DNA of 64,000 nucleotides from positions 11,870,397-11,934,396 of the forward strand of contig OU452219.1 in assembly GCA_911728455.2 (NCBI GenBank), given 5' to 3'. The notes beneath the pieces are model-generated. The model was not told the DNA's origin and ran no database searches. It saw only the letters and a list, made by a program, of their open reading frames with translations. Positions 17,838 to 31,760 of the stretch are shown here, piece after piece. Each line of letters starts with the position of its first letter. Positions within the stretch are counted from its first letter, which is position 1. The DNA comes from Marthasterias glacialis (taxonomy: Eukaryota; Echinodermata; Asteroidea; Forcipulatida; Asteriidae). Both the position numbers and the translations under genes were made by a program.

Positions 17838-18130
17838 CGCCCACCACAAGGCCCAAAGGCCACTCGAGGTGTGGGTTACTTTTTGAAGGGATGTAAACCT
17901 GCCCAAATGAGCAGAAACAAGACATGTCTTCACAGCACAGCTAAGAACAGGGAGGGCTAAATGAATCCGTTGCGAGACAAACATAACTGCCTCTTCCCCT
18001 ATATAAAGTAATTACAGTTAAAAGTCTCGCTCAAGGACACAAATGTCATGACCGAGACTCGAACCCACATCCTGATGACTAGCCACCAGAACTTGAATCC
18101 GATGCACTAAACCGCTCGGCCACGACACGT
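17838..18130 (-). mobile_element. tRNA-Leu-derived SINE
   Basis: On the minus strand it begins 'gtcgtggccgagcggttta' (A box) and continues to 'gtgggttcgagtctcggtc' (B box), then 'cttgagcgagac'. Same head as the plus-strand copy at 48464-48877. Confidence 0.75.
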
Positions 18131-21100
18131 CACATGTTAGTATCACGTCCTGAACAAAAAAATGGTGGATCCAAACAAAGCAATTACCACTGCGGAGAGA
18201 GTAGGACGTTTGATCATGCAAAAGGGCGCAATACTAATTCCATTTTGAAAGTACGAAACATTTTTCAAAAAATCCAAGCAATCCTTAATATTTAAAAAAA
18301 AAGTTACATAACTTTTATGCCAGTTTAGGCCAGACGACCGCGATCTCACACTTTTCAACACAAGAATTTCAAAGTTTTGAAGCTGAATCTTCCAAAGAAA
18401 TTGCTTTCCAAAACTGTGTGATTCTTTTGCCTATTTGAAATTTCGCAAGGCTAGGTAGAAATGCTCACTTTTCCAACGTTCTTTACCCTTTTTTTACAGT
18501 GATTTAGGCCTACATTACAAACAAAAATAACAGGCGGGTGGCTACATAGTCGTCCGACGCCGGTAGTGCATAACTCAAAATAAACCTCTTTTGTAGTAGA
18601 ATACTGGTAGTTTATGAAACAGCAATGTGATTAATATCAATGTAACAACATACATTTAATAAAATGGCTTAGTAACTATGTTATTATTACCAAAAGCCGA
18701 CTTTTGGTGTGACTTTTTCGGTCACAGCATGTATTTGCACATAGTTTGCCATCAGCTCAGATGACGTATTACCCACAATAGGTCACGTGATGACATGTTA
18801 ACATGTTCGCGCAATCGGTCATTGCATCTGGTTTACCGCACTATTTTTTATAGTTTGACCCCCACTCTACCCCAAAGGGCGCCCTCTTGCAGTCAATAAA
18901 AAGGCCCATTCGCCTTAACATTGGCCAGCCGTCTGATGTCTTATTCCCTTAATACAAAGAATTTTTGATAGGTGCATAATGCTTGCTACGGGGCAGCCTC
19001 GCTTTCAAAAGTAATGCTTTATGTTAAATCTAATGAAATATTTGTATCCAGCTCTTTGATTTGATAAGCCGAGCATTATGGTGCTGTTCAACTTCTAGAC
19101 TCCAGTTCAACTAACGTCATCTTACCATAAATCTCGATTGTTCCATTTTGGGAGTCATTTTCCCAGTGTGCTTGTGTGCATTGAGTAAATTAGGCGACGC
19201 ACGTGCAGTGACCATAGAATTAGACGCACATCATATCGTTTGAAGCATTGTGACTTTAAAAATGGCAGACATGGACGGTTTGTGGCCGCGTGTGACGTCA
19301 GTGCAAGGGGTCAATGGGTCATTTATGCCAATGCATACAGCGTTTGTGAGGGATGGGGTGCTCCATACTTCTAAGGAGAAGAGAATATTTTAGGAATATT
19401 TAAGGCCCAGTGATCAAGGGTGGTAGTGCGGCAATTTGATGATTGGTTCAAAGGCGTCTAAAAAATGCCTAATGATTGTTTTAAATTTACACGTCTGGGA
19501 CAATGTTAAGCTGTTTAAACGGATGTATTACTATAAATTGCATCAGGGATAAATATTGTTATTTTTGGTTTTACCCGTACACTGATGTGTACTAAGCACT
19601 GTTTACTCTTTACTTTCTGAGTCACACGGAAAAAGCAATTTCACAGGCATGCTACTTAGTTGTATTCGAACTCAAGGGTAAGTCAGGAGAGTATTCTGGC
19701 AGTTTCGTCTACGCCTGCTTTTTGCACTGATGTAGGCGTGCTCGAGTAAAGGTTAGGCTAAACGTTGATTACAATCCTTTTCGTCAAAACGTGCACAAAT
19801 AGCGTTTCCACGAAGGTACGGTATGTTGAAATGCCTAAAAACCACGTTTATAGATCGTGTTTGCATTAGATGTGCATACATTCAAACTGAAAATCTACAA
19901 TATTGAACCTTGAAATCGCCTAATGCAGTTGTTTATGAGTTACCACTGATACAATACTATTAGAAAGATATTGGTTGATTAGCACAATAAGTAGTAAAAC
20001 ACACCCGTCTCTTCGTGAAACGCATACGCATTTTAATGACCTACTTTTGCGCACATCTAGGGGTTGTGTTTGTACAAAGTAAAGGACGGGCATGTCACGT
20101 GATCACATTCATGCTGACTTGCCTGTTTCTTCTTGAAAGCACAAAAATGCAATTTAATTACATGCCCGCCCATTTCGACACAACTAATTTTGCATACATT
20201 TATGGATATATACACCCGTCTCTTTTCGAAAAAAAGCAAAATGCAGTAATTGTTGAAGTAAATGCCCAACTTACCAATTCGTGTATTCAGAAATTAATTG
20301 TGATTTTGATCAAGCATCAACACAGGCATGGTTTACAATAGACCGATCCATTATTTGTTGTGAAATTTGGAGGGGCGTTAATGGGGAAAAGGGAATAATG
20401 CTAAGCATTTATTTTCAGCGAAGTGGTGGGTATAGTTAAGTTCTGTAACATTCGTGTAATAATGACCATCTGCTCATTGTTTGCACGTACAGGTGCCCTT
20501 ACACTTGCCAACTTATGGGGCACTTTACACAATGGAACAATGCTACCCCACAAGGTTTTCTTTGTTCTAGTGCTACCTCACAGAGGAATTCTTCAGAAAA
20601 GGGAATAATAGAACAACAATAGGAGGACCCTGTAACTGCCATACGTAAGGGTGCGTGTGTGTGGGGGGGGGGGGGGAGGTAAAAGATGCTACGGACCATC
20701 CCTCTGGACAAAAAGTGGGGGATATATCCCCACCCCCTGGCATTTACGTCCATGTCTTAGTGATGACAGTTTCTATTTTGGCTTGTAGCCGCGTCAAGCT
20801 CACGCAGCTTGAGGCGCTTCACCAACCAATCATGAAAGAAGTTTATGAACCGCACGCGTTGTGCAGTATTACGCTTGACAACAGTAAGTTGTGTGCTCAA
20901 AAATGTGCATTCGTTGTCAACAAAGATGGCTGTTCCCCCCCCCCCCCACTGTTGACATCATGAGCAAACCATCTATTGTGTTCAGAGGCGACAAGTGAAC
21001 AAAAATAGTAGAAAGTATGACTTTTGACGAGCCCGTCTCGTCGTGAAAACGGTGACGAAATTATAAATTGTTTATGTTTAGCTTTTAGGACTAACCCCCC

Positions 21101-22473
21101 CCCCAAAAAAAAAGCTGATAAAAAAAAACTAATGCGGAAATGAAACATGTAGGAACAGAGTATAGTGTAGTGTTCCATACCCGGTACACTAGCGGGAAGC
21201 TAGTTGCTAGTTTTCTAGTGCCAGGATTTTTTTTCTACTGGGGGAGGGGTACACAGGGAGTCGTTTCTTTTCAGTGGGGGTGGAGAGGCAGGGGCCATGT
21301 TTTGAATGAATTATAGGTATCTGGATCGTTTTTATTTATGGGAGGGGTACTGGGGGGGGGGCACTGGTAATTTGTGGGGGTGCCACCCATTGTTTATGTT
21401 TTGGGGGCTTACTTTGAGTGCGGCAATCAGTGTCAAATCTATAAAAAGAGCTATCTAATTTAATAGAAAAAAGGCCTCAGTAGCGGCGGACTGCACGGAT
21501 TTTATGTAGGCAGTGTCAGTATATCATACTTAATCGGTATTATGCAAGGTTTATTTAAAATTGCACATGCTCAGAACTACATGAACATTCGAAAGTGGTA
21601 GCATCTTAAAGTCCCCTATTCTATGATAAAATTGAAGTAGATCAGGGCCAAGGTGTGAATGTGTATGTGGTGGACCCGGTCGATTCGGACCCAGATGCTT
21701 CATCGTACAATCGGTCGGTGTATAAGTATAGAGGCAAATTACAATGAGAGAGGATTGTATTAAGATGCATACACTCCGATACCTCAAATTGACCCTTTAC
21801 GAATAGGGAGAGGGACGGGAAAGAAGACAAAGCTTTCCTACCTAAACTGTAAAAAGCAATTTTCTAAAAATGGTTTTAGACATTCTAGGCAACACAAAAA
21901 TGTATCTAAACTATTTCAATCCCCCTACAATTTTTTTAAAATGATAAATGGGCCAATCAGGCGGGGACTTCATCTATTCAATCAGTCCAAGTAAATGATT
22001 TACGGAAGAGCAGATAACGCAACTAATTAATAATTATGATCATGATTGTAAACAGCCACGAGTTGACAACTTGACGTCATGACCTCTGCACAGCCGCACT
22101 CTTATATATTCCGACTGTGCAAGGAATAATTATCATCACTTGATATTGAGACTTCAGCGTGGTTCACATTGTGTGCCAATATCCAGACGAAAGCGCGTTG
22201 TACACAGGTAAAAGAAACTTATTTTAAAATTATAGTTCTACAGTGTGAATGTTACAACAGCTTAGCAAGTAAACACTCAAAGTCACTTATTATGTATTTT
22301 TCGAAACCGTTTATTGGAGTAGTACATGATTTCCCATCCTTTAGTTTTCTGTAAACACTGCATAGAACCAACCTGTGAAAATGACGTCAGATCAGGGAAT
22401 CATGTTTCCCCGAAAACAACAAAAACGATTTTTGTAAGGTCGGGGATTTTGTTCACCTTCATGTCGGGCTTAT

Positions 22474-22598
22474 CCTGTTGATAAGTGATGACGTTTCGGA
22501 GCCGGAAGTACAATGCAAACGGATGGTGTACATGCAATGTACATGACTATTCGTTACACTGCACTTCCGGTTCCAAAACGTCATCACTTGCCAACAGG
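22474..22598. mobile_element. Foldback MITE upstream of gene C
   Basis: 'cctgttgataagtgatgacg' is mirrored by 'cgtcatcacttgccaacagg', and the match continues inward through 'ggagccggaagt' / 'acttccggttcc'. About 345 bp before the gene C start codon, so possibly within its promoter or UTR intron. Confidence 0.75.
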
Positions 22599-22941
22599 AC
22601 CTCGGTTGCTGAAGTTGAATTAGCAACAGTGATTTGGGGCTCTTCAATTGATGTTTTCTCGGCTTTGGAAGTATTTCAGGTGGGTACATTGGAAGCTTGG
22701 TGCTGGTATGAACTTGATAATTAGAGCACTTTCAGTTTAAACAAAATCTACTTTTCAAAAACTACTAATCCTTTTAGCCCTTTTCTTTTGTTAAAATTCA
22801 AAATTTGTAGCAGCACAAGGAAAATGATCACTTACATCATTAAGTTAACGCAACATATACACATTTAAAGATTATAACCTAACTGTCATAGTAATACATT
22901 TATTTTGCAAATATATCTTTCAATATTGAAATACAAAGAAT

Positions 22942-25900
22942 ATGAAGCTGCTCCTGTTGTGTTTGTGCGTAGCCTTCGCTCAAGGCGACCTGGCTCCACT
23001 CTACCTTGCCAAGGAACGCGCCATACCAGATAGATTCAACATAAAAGTTAAGGTTAGTCCAGTTTGCCTAAAGTGGAAAGTGACTGACGTTTGTGGTGCT
23101 ATTTTATAGAATCATTTCATGTACCTGGTAAGGTCATGAGTGCATTTCTGTCTTTGGTTTTGCAATACATGTATTTTATTCTAACCTGTTCAACATGTTT
23201 TTTTTTCTTTTCTACTATTCTTTTAACAACAGAACCATAATGTAAAACAGCCTTTGAACTGATGTTTTGTGTATCCTGTATAAAGATGAATGAATAAATA
23301 AATAAACTAAAAAGGAGAAATGTTACAATAAAATAGGAGAAATGGTTACAATAAAATACCACATGTTTTTGACACAATTTGCGTTATTTAAGGTTCTTTA
23401 TTTTAACTAAAGGATGCGTCTCTGGTGGACAAAGTGACCAAAGATGTCGAGGACATTTTCTCCCAGATGCGAACACCGATTAGTAAAGTGAATAAGATCC
23501 GACTGGTCATACCCGCCATCACCCTCCGTATCCCACCACATCTTGTCAATGCCGTAAGTCTTTGGCACATTTTGTAAAACTCTGATAAATATTCTTATTC
23601 TTTTTAACCTCATCAAACAATTGTCAAAAATTATGGGATACATTGAAATTATGACATTTGGGTTGAGTAAAGAAAAATTGACTGGGCGGGATTTGAACCT
23701 GCGACATCGGCTTTACGTACCGACGCTCTACCAACTGAGCTGTGGTTTATTGCTCGATACTAAAATAATGATTTAAAGACCGGCTTCCAAATAAAGCAAA
23801 TAGCTAGCCCCTGGACCAGCATGTATAAGTACTTTATAGGCCACTAGTGTGCGTGTATAAATAAAAACCCAAAGTGGAACAAAATGATAATGCCGGACAG
23901 CAACCAAAATGTCTAATGGGAATAAATATTACTTCTTTAAAGCTCAGATTCCAGTTCGAAAGAGTTTTGCGTTGATACTGGCCGGGAGTCAAAACATGAT
24001 TACAAAAAGTCCGAACATTACCGCCGAAAGAAAAGTCACCAACTACGAAAATATTGAAGTTGCTTCTTCCATAAGAGAATAACAACTGTGTGAATACTCG
24101 GTTTTTATACATTCCACACGTAGTATAAAATAAAGTAATTGAAAATAAAATAAATAACACGATTGCATTGGGAATAGTGGTCTTAATTATCCAAACGGGA
24201 TTACTTAATTGCAGTAGAAACGTAAAATACGAAGACAAAATAAATATTTACCATTTGAACAAATTGACAAAAAGTCGAGCCCAGGTTAAACTAGTCATGG
24301 CTCTTTTATTTATTACAAGAACTAGGCATATGCATATTCAGGGCTATTTCGGATTTAAATTTCCACTAGAAGATTTTGTACAAAAATAACAGTTGGATTA
24401 GTTTTGGGATTTGCTTTTTTCTTAATATCCAACGTTAATACAAACTTGACATACCTTATAATCTTCATACAAAATAGTATTTTGGTTTCGACCATAGATC
24501 TGTACACACTTTGTGCCTGTAAGATGCCATGTATATGTAGCTCTTTAGTAAACTTGTGACGTCATCAGTCACACATCGTCCATTAATTATTTTCATTTCC
24601 TCAATATTTTAATTTTACGTATGGAGATCCGTGCCCTTGATGCAGTCGAGTACATGGAGCAAGATAGCCTCGGTGTAATGACTGATTCACAATATAATCC
24701 ACCCTGGGGGCTGGATCGACTCGATTCTCGCAATGGCTTAGATGGCGTTTACAACTATAATTACAATGGTATGACTATTTTTATACGATGCATGGGTTCA
24801 TTATATAGTGCGCCACCAAGAGGTTTCAGCGGAGAGGTCATTTTAAAAGCGTAGAATAAGCAGACGGTCACATTTTTGTAATACACCGAATACCGTGTCT
24901 TAGTTTGTTAAATAATACTATGCACTAGGTGTGATAGCTTGGTTGTGTTATGTTGTTTTGGGTTTTTGGGGGGTTTTTTGTATGGCAAATCCAGACGAGC
25001 TGAGAGTTGCAGGAATTTTCATGCAAACGAAACATTTGTCAGGGCATGTACTATTGGTACTGGTATGAACATCAAGTAAAATTTCGAAAATAGCTGAATT
25101 TTTTCGACCATTACTTTTAATGTGTCACACATTTCAGAAGAAATAATTATGTACAATACAGAGAGAGATATTAACTCAAAATCTCTGTATCTACTACAGT
25201 TCAGGGACTGGGTGTAAATGTTTACGTTTTGGATAGTGGAGTCCAGATAAATCACAGCATTTTCGGCGGTCGTGCACAGCTTCTATACGGGGGCCCAGAC
25301 GACCACGGACACGGTTCCCATTGTGCTGGAATAGCAGCCGGTGACACGTATGGAATAGCTCGCCAAGCCAACATACTGAGCGTCAAGATATGCGCTAAGA
25401 ATGGTTACTGTCCAAACAGTGTCATCATTGCATGTATGTATTCCACTCATGATCTCCTATTTAAATTTTCCCACAACGACTTGTGACTCTGCTATGGTTT
25501 TTGTCCTTTCTTTGTTTTATTAAAGTATACGTAATAATCACAATTCAATTTAAAGGAATAAAATACTCTTTCTTTCTTTCTTTTTTGGAAGAGTACTTTC
25601 ATTCCGACCTTTCATGCTCTATTCTTCAATAACACACCAGCAACACGCAACAAAACGTTTACAAAAATCATCAACAAAGTTAAATAGTCACGTTTTGGCA
25701 GGAACAACGAACAACGATTGGCCGAGATATTTCGTGCACGTTCACAAGCGGACTGAGTAACGGTATCAGGTGACGAGTTCTTTCAATACAATTTTCTCAA
25801 CCCTTTATAATGTTCCAGACGGAAATATTTCACTGGTGGATTGGTACTGGTATAAACTTCATAAAAGTGAGCTCTCAGATTGAAACATGATCATTAGTTG

Positions 25901-27780
25901 TCTTGTACTCAGTCTTAATACCAATTGATTTTGTGTGTCACAGCATTTGATTCTGTACTCGCGCATGGCAAGACGTCAAAGGGAATCATTTCAATATCGC
26001 TTCGTTTTTCCGCATCCAAACTGATCGACGACTGCGTGCAGAAAGTTTGGGACGATGGCTTCACGGTAGCCGTTGCAGCAGCTAATGAAAACTCGGACGC
26101 TTGCTTCACCTCTCCTCAACGAGTCAAAGATGTGAGTAATGTGACAATGGCACCCTTTACACTAATACAGTTCACCAGTAAGGGGACAGTACACCTCATT
26201 GGGCTTTCTGTTTCTTTTAAGAGTAAATTCATTCCTATCCTTTATAGTTTTCTATCAACACACCATAAAACCACCCTGTGAAAATTTCATCAAAGTGGCC
26301 ACGTTTTAATTAACACATGTCTATACGAAAGGTTTTTTTTGAGGATTTGTTTCACTTTGAATAGAGATGTTTTCGTCGATTGCAATAAATTGTGACAAAG
26401 CGAAGAAAAAAAAAGATGACTCGGGGATTCTTCCACGCTCTTCTTCGACTAATTTTTGTGTGTGGCAGTAACTTGTGGAATTACACGTGATGTCAAACGT
26501 TTTGACAAGACCATTACAATAAATTTCATTTTTGTCCTCCCCTGATTTACAGACAATCACGGTCGGAGCAACAAACAAAAAAGATGCGCGGGCTTCCTTC
26601 TCAAACTTTGGTTCATGTGTTGATATATTTGCCCCTGGTGTGAATATAGTTAGTGCCGGCTGGAGTGACACTAGCATCGATGAGACAACTGCCAAGTCCG
26701 GCACTTCCATGGCATGCCCCTTTGTTGCCGGTGAGTTTTTGTCCTATAATTTAATTCAAGGTATACGATTGGTTACGATTGAAAACTTTACGAAAGATTT
26801 TTTATAGTTTCGAACACCCCATACCCAATTTGCGATGGAATTATTGTGTTGCACAAGGGTACCAGTCTTTGCTGATCTGGAGGTCTTTTTGTTTTGTTTG
26901 GGGGAAATGTCTTGAACAACGTGACATAACGACACTTGATTTAGTCCAAGGAATCCAATTTGAGCATTCACTTGAGACCGAGCAAGGCATTATAGCACGT
27001 CGCGCGACGGTACCGTAGCTCTTTAACATCACACAACACAAGCAGTGACTTAACTTGAAATTTTCATTTGGGGATGCGAAGGGGGCAAACACAATTAATG
27101 TGGGCAAGGGGGGGGGGGTTCCGAGTTCAATTTTTACCTGTCCCTTTAAGTGTTCCATAGTTTTAGTAACACAAAGGTTAAAGATTGTTATGATGATTGG
27201 TGTTCATCAATTTAGCTGCCGGTCCTAAGGGTTTGAGATATTTGGGTGAAGAATTTGTCATTGGTATATATTCTTTTACTTTACTTTGCTGTCTTGTTTC
27301 AGGTGCTGCCGCACTGTATTTCGGTCTTCACCCAGCCTCAACCGCTCAACAAGTAAAGGATGAAATACTGAGTGCAGCAACCAAAGACGTCGTCATCGAT
27401 CCTAAAGGAACACCCAATAGGCTGCTTTATGTCAAGGCAAGTTTGGGATGTCATAACATTTCACAACCTTGCCACAAACTTTGGATGTAACGATAAGACA
27501 TCTTCATTTCCATAATTTTAAGTCGTTCATCACATTTAACTGACAATCCCAAACCACATTAGTCAATCCAATTTGTTGTTAGTTATTATTTTTGTTGAAT
27601 GTACCGTTTTCTACCACTGTTCATAATTTTTGTTTTGGAAAAAGCGGCTAATGCATGTCATTTCATTTTAAAATGAATCATGAATAAACTAAATTAAAAA
27701 AAAATATTGTATTGCACCAGCTTTCGAATTTATTTGAATTATTTTTTCTTCCATATATCTTTTGAATTTTACAGTACTGA
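22942..27780 (+). CDS. Gene C: secreted proteinase K-like subtilisin serine protease (8 coding exons)
   Basis: Exons: 22942-23052, 23413-23553, 24627-24768, 25200-25433, 25944-26131, 26553-26730, 27303-27436, 27775-27780; predicted 377 residues. Signal peptide [16 protein letters not shown]9 propeptide in exons 1-3; the mature chain starts near PPWGLDRLD. Active site: D143 (VLDSGVQ), H169 (GHGSHCAGI), N257 (AAANEN) and S324 (SGTSMACPF). Two family-conserved positions differ from the paralogues: the Gly before the oxyanion Asn is Ala, and the His after SMACP is Phe. The last intron uses a GC donor (AAG|GCAAGT) and an acceptor before TAC TGA. If it were not spliced, the frame would read on to a stop at 27488-27490 and add 18 residues in place of the final Tyr. 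AATAAA lies at 27881. Likely a functional but divergent array member. Confidence 0.87.
23640..23760 (-). mobile_element. tRNA-derived SINE (intron 2 of gene C)
   Basis: The minus strand shows 'cagctcagttggtagagcg' (A box), an anticodon-like arm and 'aggttcaaatcccgc' (B box), followed by 'tcaatttttctttact'. The acceptor ends do not pair and the anticodon loop is abnormal, so it is not a functional tRNA. Confidence 0.65.
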
Positions 27781-27789
27781 TGTCAAAAC

Positions 27790-30059
27790 AAACTGTGCAG
27801 GTCATCAAATCGTACTGAAAAGTATCTCCTACGTTTAAAATTATCGGGGAAAATATTGTATTGTTATTAGTTTTTGAAGAAATAAAAATGTCATTGTTTC
27901 CAACCAACTGTTTTAAACTTGTTGTGCTTGGCACAAGGGTAGTGTGTAAGCTCATTAGGAGTACCTAGCTAATTGGATGGGCATACTCTCAATCTTAACG
28001 GGTATATCAGTAGCCGTGGTGTCGTTTCATATAACTCAATGGTAATGAGGTCAATCCAGGAGCGGCTAAACTGGTTTCTTTAAATAAAGAAGTGTATCAA
28101 GCAATGTATTTACTGTAGTGAAACCTTGGGACGTGGTAACACAACTGAAGAGGGGTTAGTCACTAATCTATTTTGGACGAGTGTTCTCAGTTGTTCACAG
28201 AGACAACAACATCACAATCGGAGATCTGATTTATATATAATCAAGTTTTCATTGAATGATTTATCGGGACTCAGGGCTTGCAACGGGAGGAGCTGCATAC
28301 AGCAAGGGGAGACCACCGTGTTTAGAGGGCCATTATTTGATGCTCAGCATCGACCGATTGATTGATTGAATGATCGACCGACCGATTGATTGATTGATTA
28401 TTGGAGATCACAGTTCAAATCAGTGTAGATCAGCAGATCACTTCACATTAAACGGACTACGGCACATATTAATTGAATTAGTTCCCAACAGAATAAGGCA
28501 GGTAGCATAGAATTATCATCAACACATTTTGAGTACAGGCTACATGTATTTTGCATAACGATCTAAATTACAATTGGTATTAATATTATGAAAACAGCGA
28601 TCTGTTTTCAAAGAGAGTGAATTTGAGGACAAGCTGTCAAAGTATGTAAAAATCATCAGATTATTATGCAAATGAATAAAGATAAAAATACAACGTACAA
28701 CGTGTATATAGCGTCAGCGGAAGGAGCGTTAATTCCCGACTCTAAGGCCAAGCGACCTGAGTGTTTTCATATAATGTAATATGTAACCCCAGTACAATTT
28801 TTACACTTATCAATCGACACAGTAACTTGACAGATGTAATAATAAGATGAGGTTTTAATCCCAACACTATAAAATACATATTATAAGACATAAGGCAATG
28901 TATACGATGATTGACTTGTGACTTGACTTAACTTACAAAAAATGACTTGTGACTTGACTTGGACTTGCAACAAATGACTCTGCTGTTCAGAATGGTCACA
29001 AAGCTCGAGCGATCGTAGAGCTCGTCGGATGAATTTAGCCTGCTACTAGGACGGCATTTTCATCCCCTTTTCCTGGCACATTACTGATTAAGGGATCTAA
29101 GGGATTCGACGGTTCCCTGCCAAACATGAGTGTATATGGGGTGAAACCTGTAATGCTATGTGTCTACTAACTCCCCAAGACTCTTCAACCCATCAATCTC
29201 TTCAAGTGAGATAAACCACTGTAACGCCAGCCTTAATAGATACTCATTCATGTCCGCGTTTTTAAATTTGTTCAACAAAAGACAACAACACCCACAAAAT
29301 GTTGCAAGAAAGCACTGGGTATTTTCCCCATGTGATCTCTCTGGGATTGTCACTCAACATAAAAAAAAAACTATTAAAAAAAGTATCCATGACCTTCTGC
29401 CCAATATCTCTACTGGGCCCTCTAAATACACACCAACCTGACTGACTGGCCAATGGCACCAACTAATCTCATGCGTCCTCCTACATCATCTAAGGTATCT
29501 AACTTCTTAGCTAATGTACCCGGTAGAACTCTGCCGAAACCAGGGAAGTTACCGTCCCCGTGTCCAAACATAATCTGCCCGAGCCCCAGCCACTAAAATG
29601 CTTGCCGAAGGACAAGGAGCTTTCTCCTCTCACTTGATGACATAACCCTATCTCATTTTAAAGGTTCTTCACAATCTATTTATTTAGTTCTTTTAAATCT
29701 TTGGACATGTTTTTATATAATTTACAATTTAAAATGCCCAGGTAAATATAGAATTGTCTATGGCGTGACCAAGTTTCTTGCAAAAAGGAGCACACTGTGG
29801 CGGATCTATTTGAGCCTTATGTTCTGTCCCTTCTCTCTGGTACCAGCCAAACGGTCTGACCGTTCATTGTTAACAGTTAGCTGTTGCAGTAAAGCAGTTT
29901 GTTATTGCATCATTTCAGCCTGCTGCTGAACTAACTTATCTATGGCGGCGGTGAGGCTTTTCTGAACAAATCTCCACAATACACAGGTACTCACATCTTT
30001 GCGTATAACATGATATGCATGTGTGAATCTGGATACAAGTTTTTTCCTTTGTTTGAAAA
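27790..30059. other. Intergenic C-D, repeat debris
   Basis: No intact gene. Includes a GATT/GACC simple repeat at 28350-28402, direct 'tgacttgtgacttgactt' repeats at about 28910-28965, and a possible minus-strand retroelement remnant at 29700-29990. Confidence 0.45.
29700..29990 (-). pseudogene. Possible retroelement gag remnant (zinc-knuckle-like)
   Basis: On the minus strand one frame reads DKLVQQQAEMMQ then, after a stop, QTALLQQLTVNNERSDRLAG. A second frame gives CAPFCKKLGHA, resembling a CCHC knuckle whose last Cys is lost. Stops and a frameshift break it. Similarity to Gag proteins is by pattern only. Confidence 0.3.
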
Positions 30060-31580
30060 TAAAATGGAAAACCATAAAAACTACAACAGTTACATTCGCA
30101 CCAATTCTCCCATTATCAAAGAAACGTTAGTTTAAGGTTACTTGTTCCAGATCAGTAAGATGTTTTTTTTCTTCTGGAAGAACACTTAAAGATAAAATTA
30201 TTTAAGAATGGTAATGATTGAGCAAACGATAACGATTCGTAATCTTAAAAACTTACTAAAACTGATACAGCTCAAATTAGTCGAATTCCTATTTCCTCAT
30301 TTCTTATTTCGGTATGTAAAAACGAAATCGTGCAAAACAATAGGTTTACTTGAGCGAAACGTGAATCTTTATTTGATGTGTTTTTTCGAAAACGAGTATT
30401 ACGTAGTTGAAAATTGTACATTCATTTCTCCAAAGTCTCCAGAAATTTTACCATTTAATTTTTGTTAATGTAACAAACATACAGAACACTATCTTGATTG
30501 TGTATACGAGACATGACAAAGAAAACTACTGTCATAATTAATAATGTTATCTTATCTTTACACTGTCGACGCAAAATAACAATTGATAATTCCTCCTAAC
30601 GCAGCTGGCGTGTACTCCATAACCTTTCAGAATGAGCCCCGATAAAGTTAAGTTAGTGTTTCAAAGAAATGGTCAGACTGGATAGAGTTAAGTTTGGGTA
30701 TGTAGTGAGACGAAAAACAAGCTTTCAACACTCGGCCAAAGAAAACTTTAATTTGTAAACTAAACTTCTCTTTCATTACTTTCAAAAGGAGCATTAGCCA
30801 AACAGGGAGATCTCGTCAGCAATAGTTTTTTCTTCGTATGAACGTGGACGAAGTCCTGTGTTTTAAACCCTAAATCGTTCGTGCGGGTATCGAGTTTGGT
30901 AGTTTTTTGTATAAGTAAATACCGGCAATTTCATCGACATAAACGTTTATAGAAATGCATCAAGCTTTGTTTTATCTTAGAAATTACATGTTGTTTTCAT
31001 TTTTATATTTACAGGTAGAATACAGAATTGGTATTCATAAAAAAATTCTTATTAGTATCAGTCTGAAAGCTTACTGATTATGAAGTTCATACTAGTACCG
31101 ATCTTCCATAGAAATATTTCTGTCTGAAAGTCCAGAAAAATAGAATTTGCAGACCCCGATTTTAATTTCAGTTGTAACAATCGAAATTAAGGACAATGTG
31201 TCTACATGCTGAAAAGTGTGCACGGTTTTGTTTGTTTGTTTGTTTCTTTGTTGTTGTTATTTTTGACAATTTTCTCAGGGTATTTTTTTTCATGTGTATA
31301 GTAAATCAAACAAAGTACTATCAGCTTTACCAGTCTTATATTTTACCTATACATGTATACTTATTTTGTATTGCTATTTTAACCAGCTTTTGTTTTTACA
31401 TTCTTTGTACAGGCTCTTCAAGATTTCAGACATTATACCATGACGTAGCTTGAAGGGGTCAGGATTGGAGATGACATTTTGGGAATGTGGGCTTTTTGGA
31501 AAACACAAATATAATACAGAGGAATATATCTTCAAGGATAGAAATGTGTTACTACTTTAAGGGTACCCGTAAGCAAATCA

Positions 31581-31760
31581 GGGGCCAATTTCATAAAGCT
31601 GTTTAGCAGAAAATTTAGCAAATGTCTTTGCTAAGCGAAAAATAGGTGGGGCAACAGTGTAAACATAATGGAATGTTGGCTGGTAACCTGTTTCTGCTAA
31701 GCAAGATTTTCCCGTGCTTAGAAAGTTTCTGTGCTGACAGGTTTTATGAAACTGGATCTT
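31581..31760 (+). mobile_element. MITE, 'ccaatttcataaagct' family
   Basis: Left end 'ggggccaatttcataaagct' pairs with right end 'ttttatgaaactggatctt'. The body has repeated 'tttgctaagc' / 'gcttagca' motifs. Closely related to 58680-58871. Confidence 0.7.

Larger units (their letters stand above)
16640..22473. other. Intergenic B-C
   Basis: No gene recognised. Holds a TA-type MITE (17391-17626), a minus-strand tRNA-Leu-type SINE (17838-18130), poly-G tracts (about 20663 and 20936) and a G-rich repeat at 21220-21395. The direct repeat 'acacccgtctctt' occurs at about 20001 and 20213. Confidence 0.5.

Noticed and set aside
23690..23755. Minus-strand tRNA gene
   Set aside because: Good A and B boxes, but the acceptor ends do not pair and the anticodon loop is irregular; fits a SINE head.
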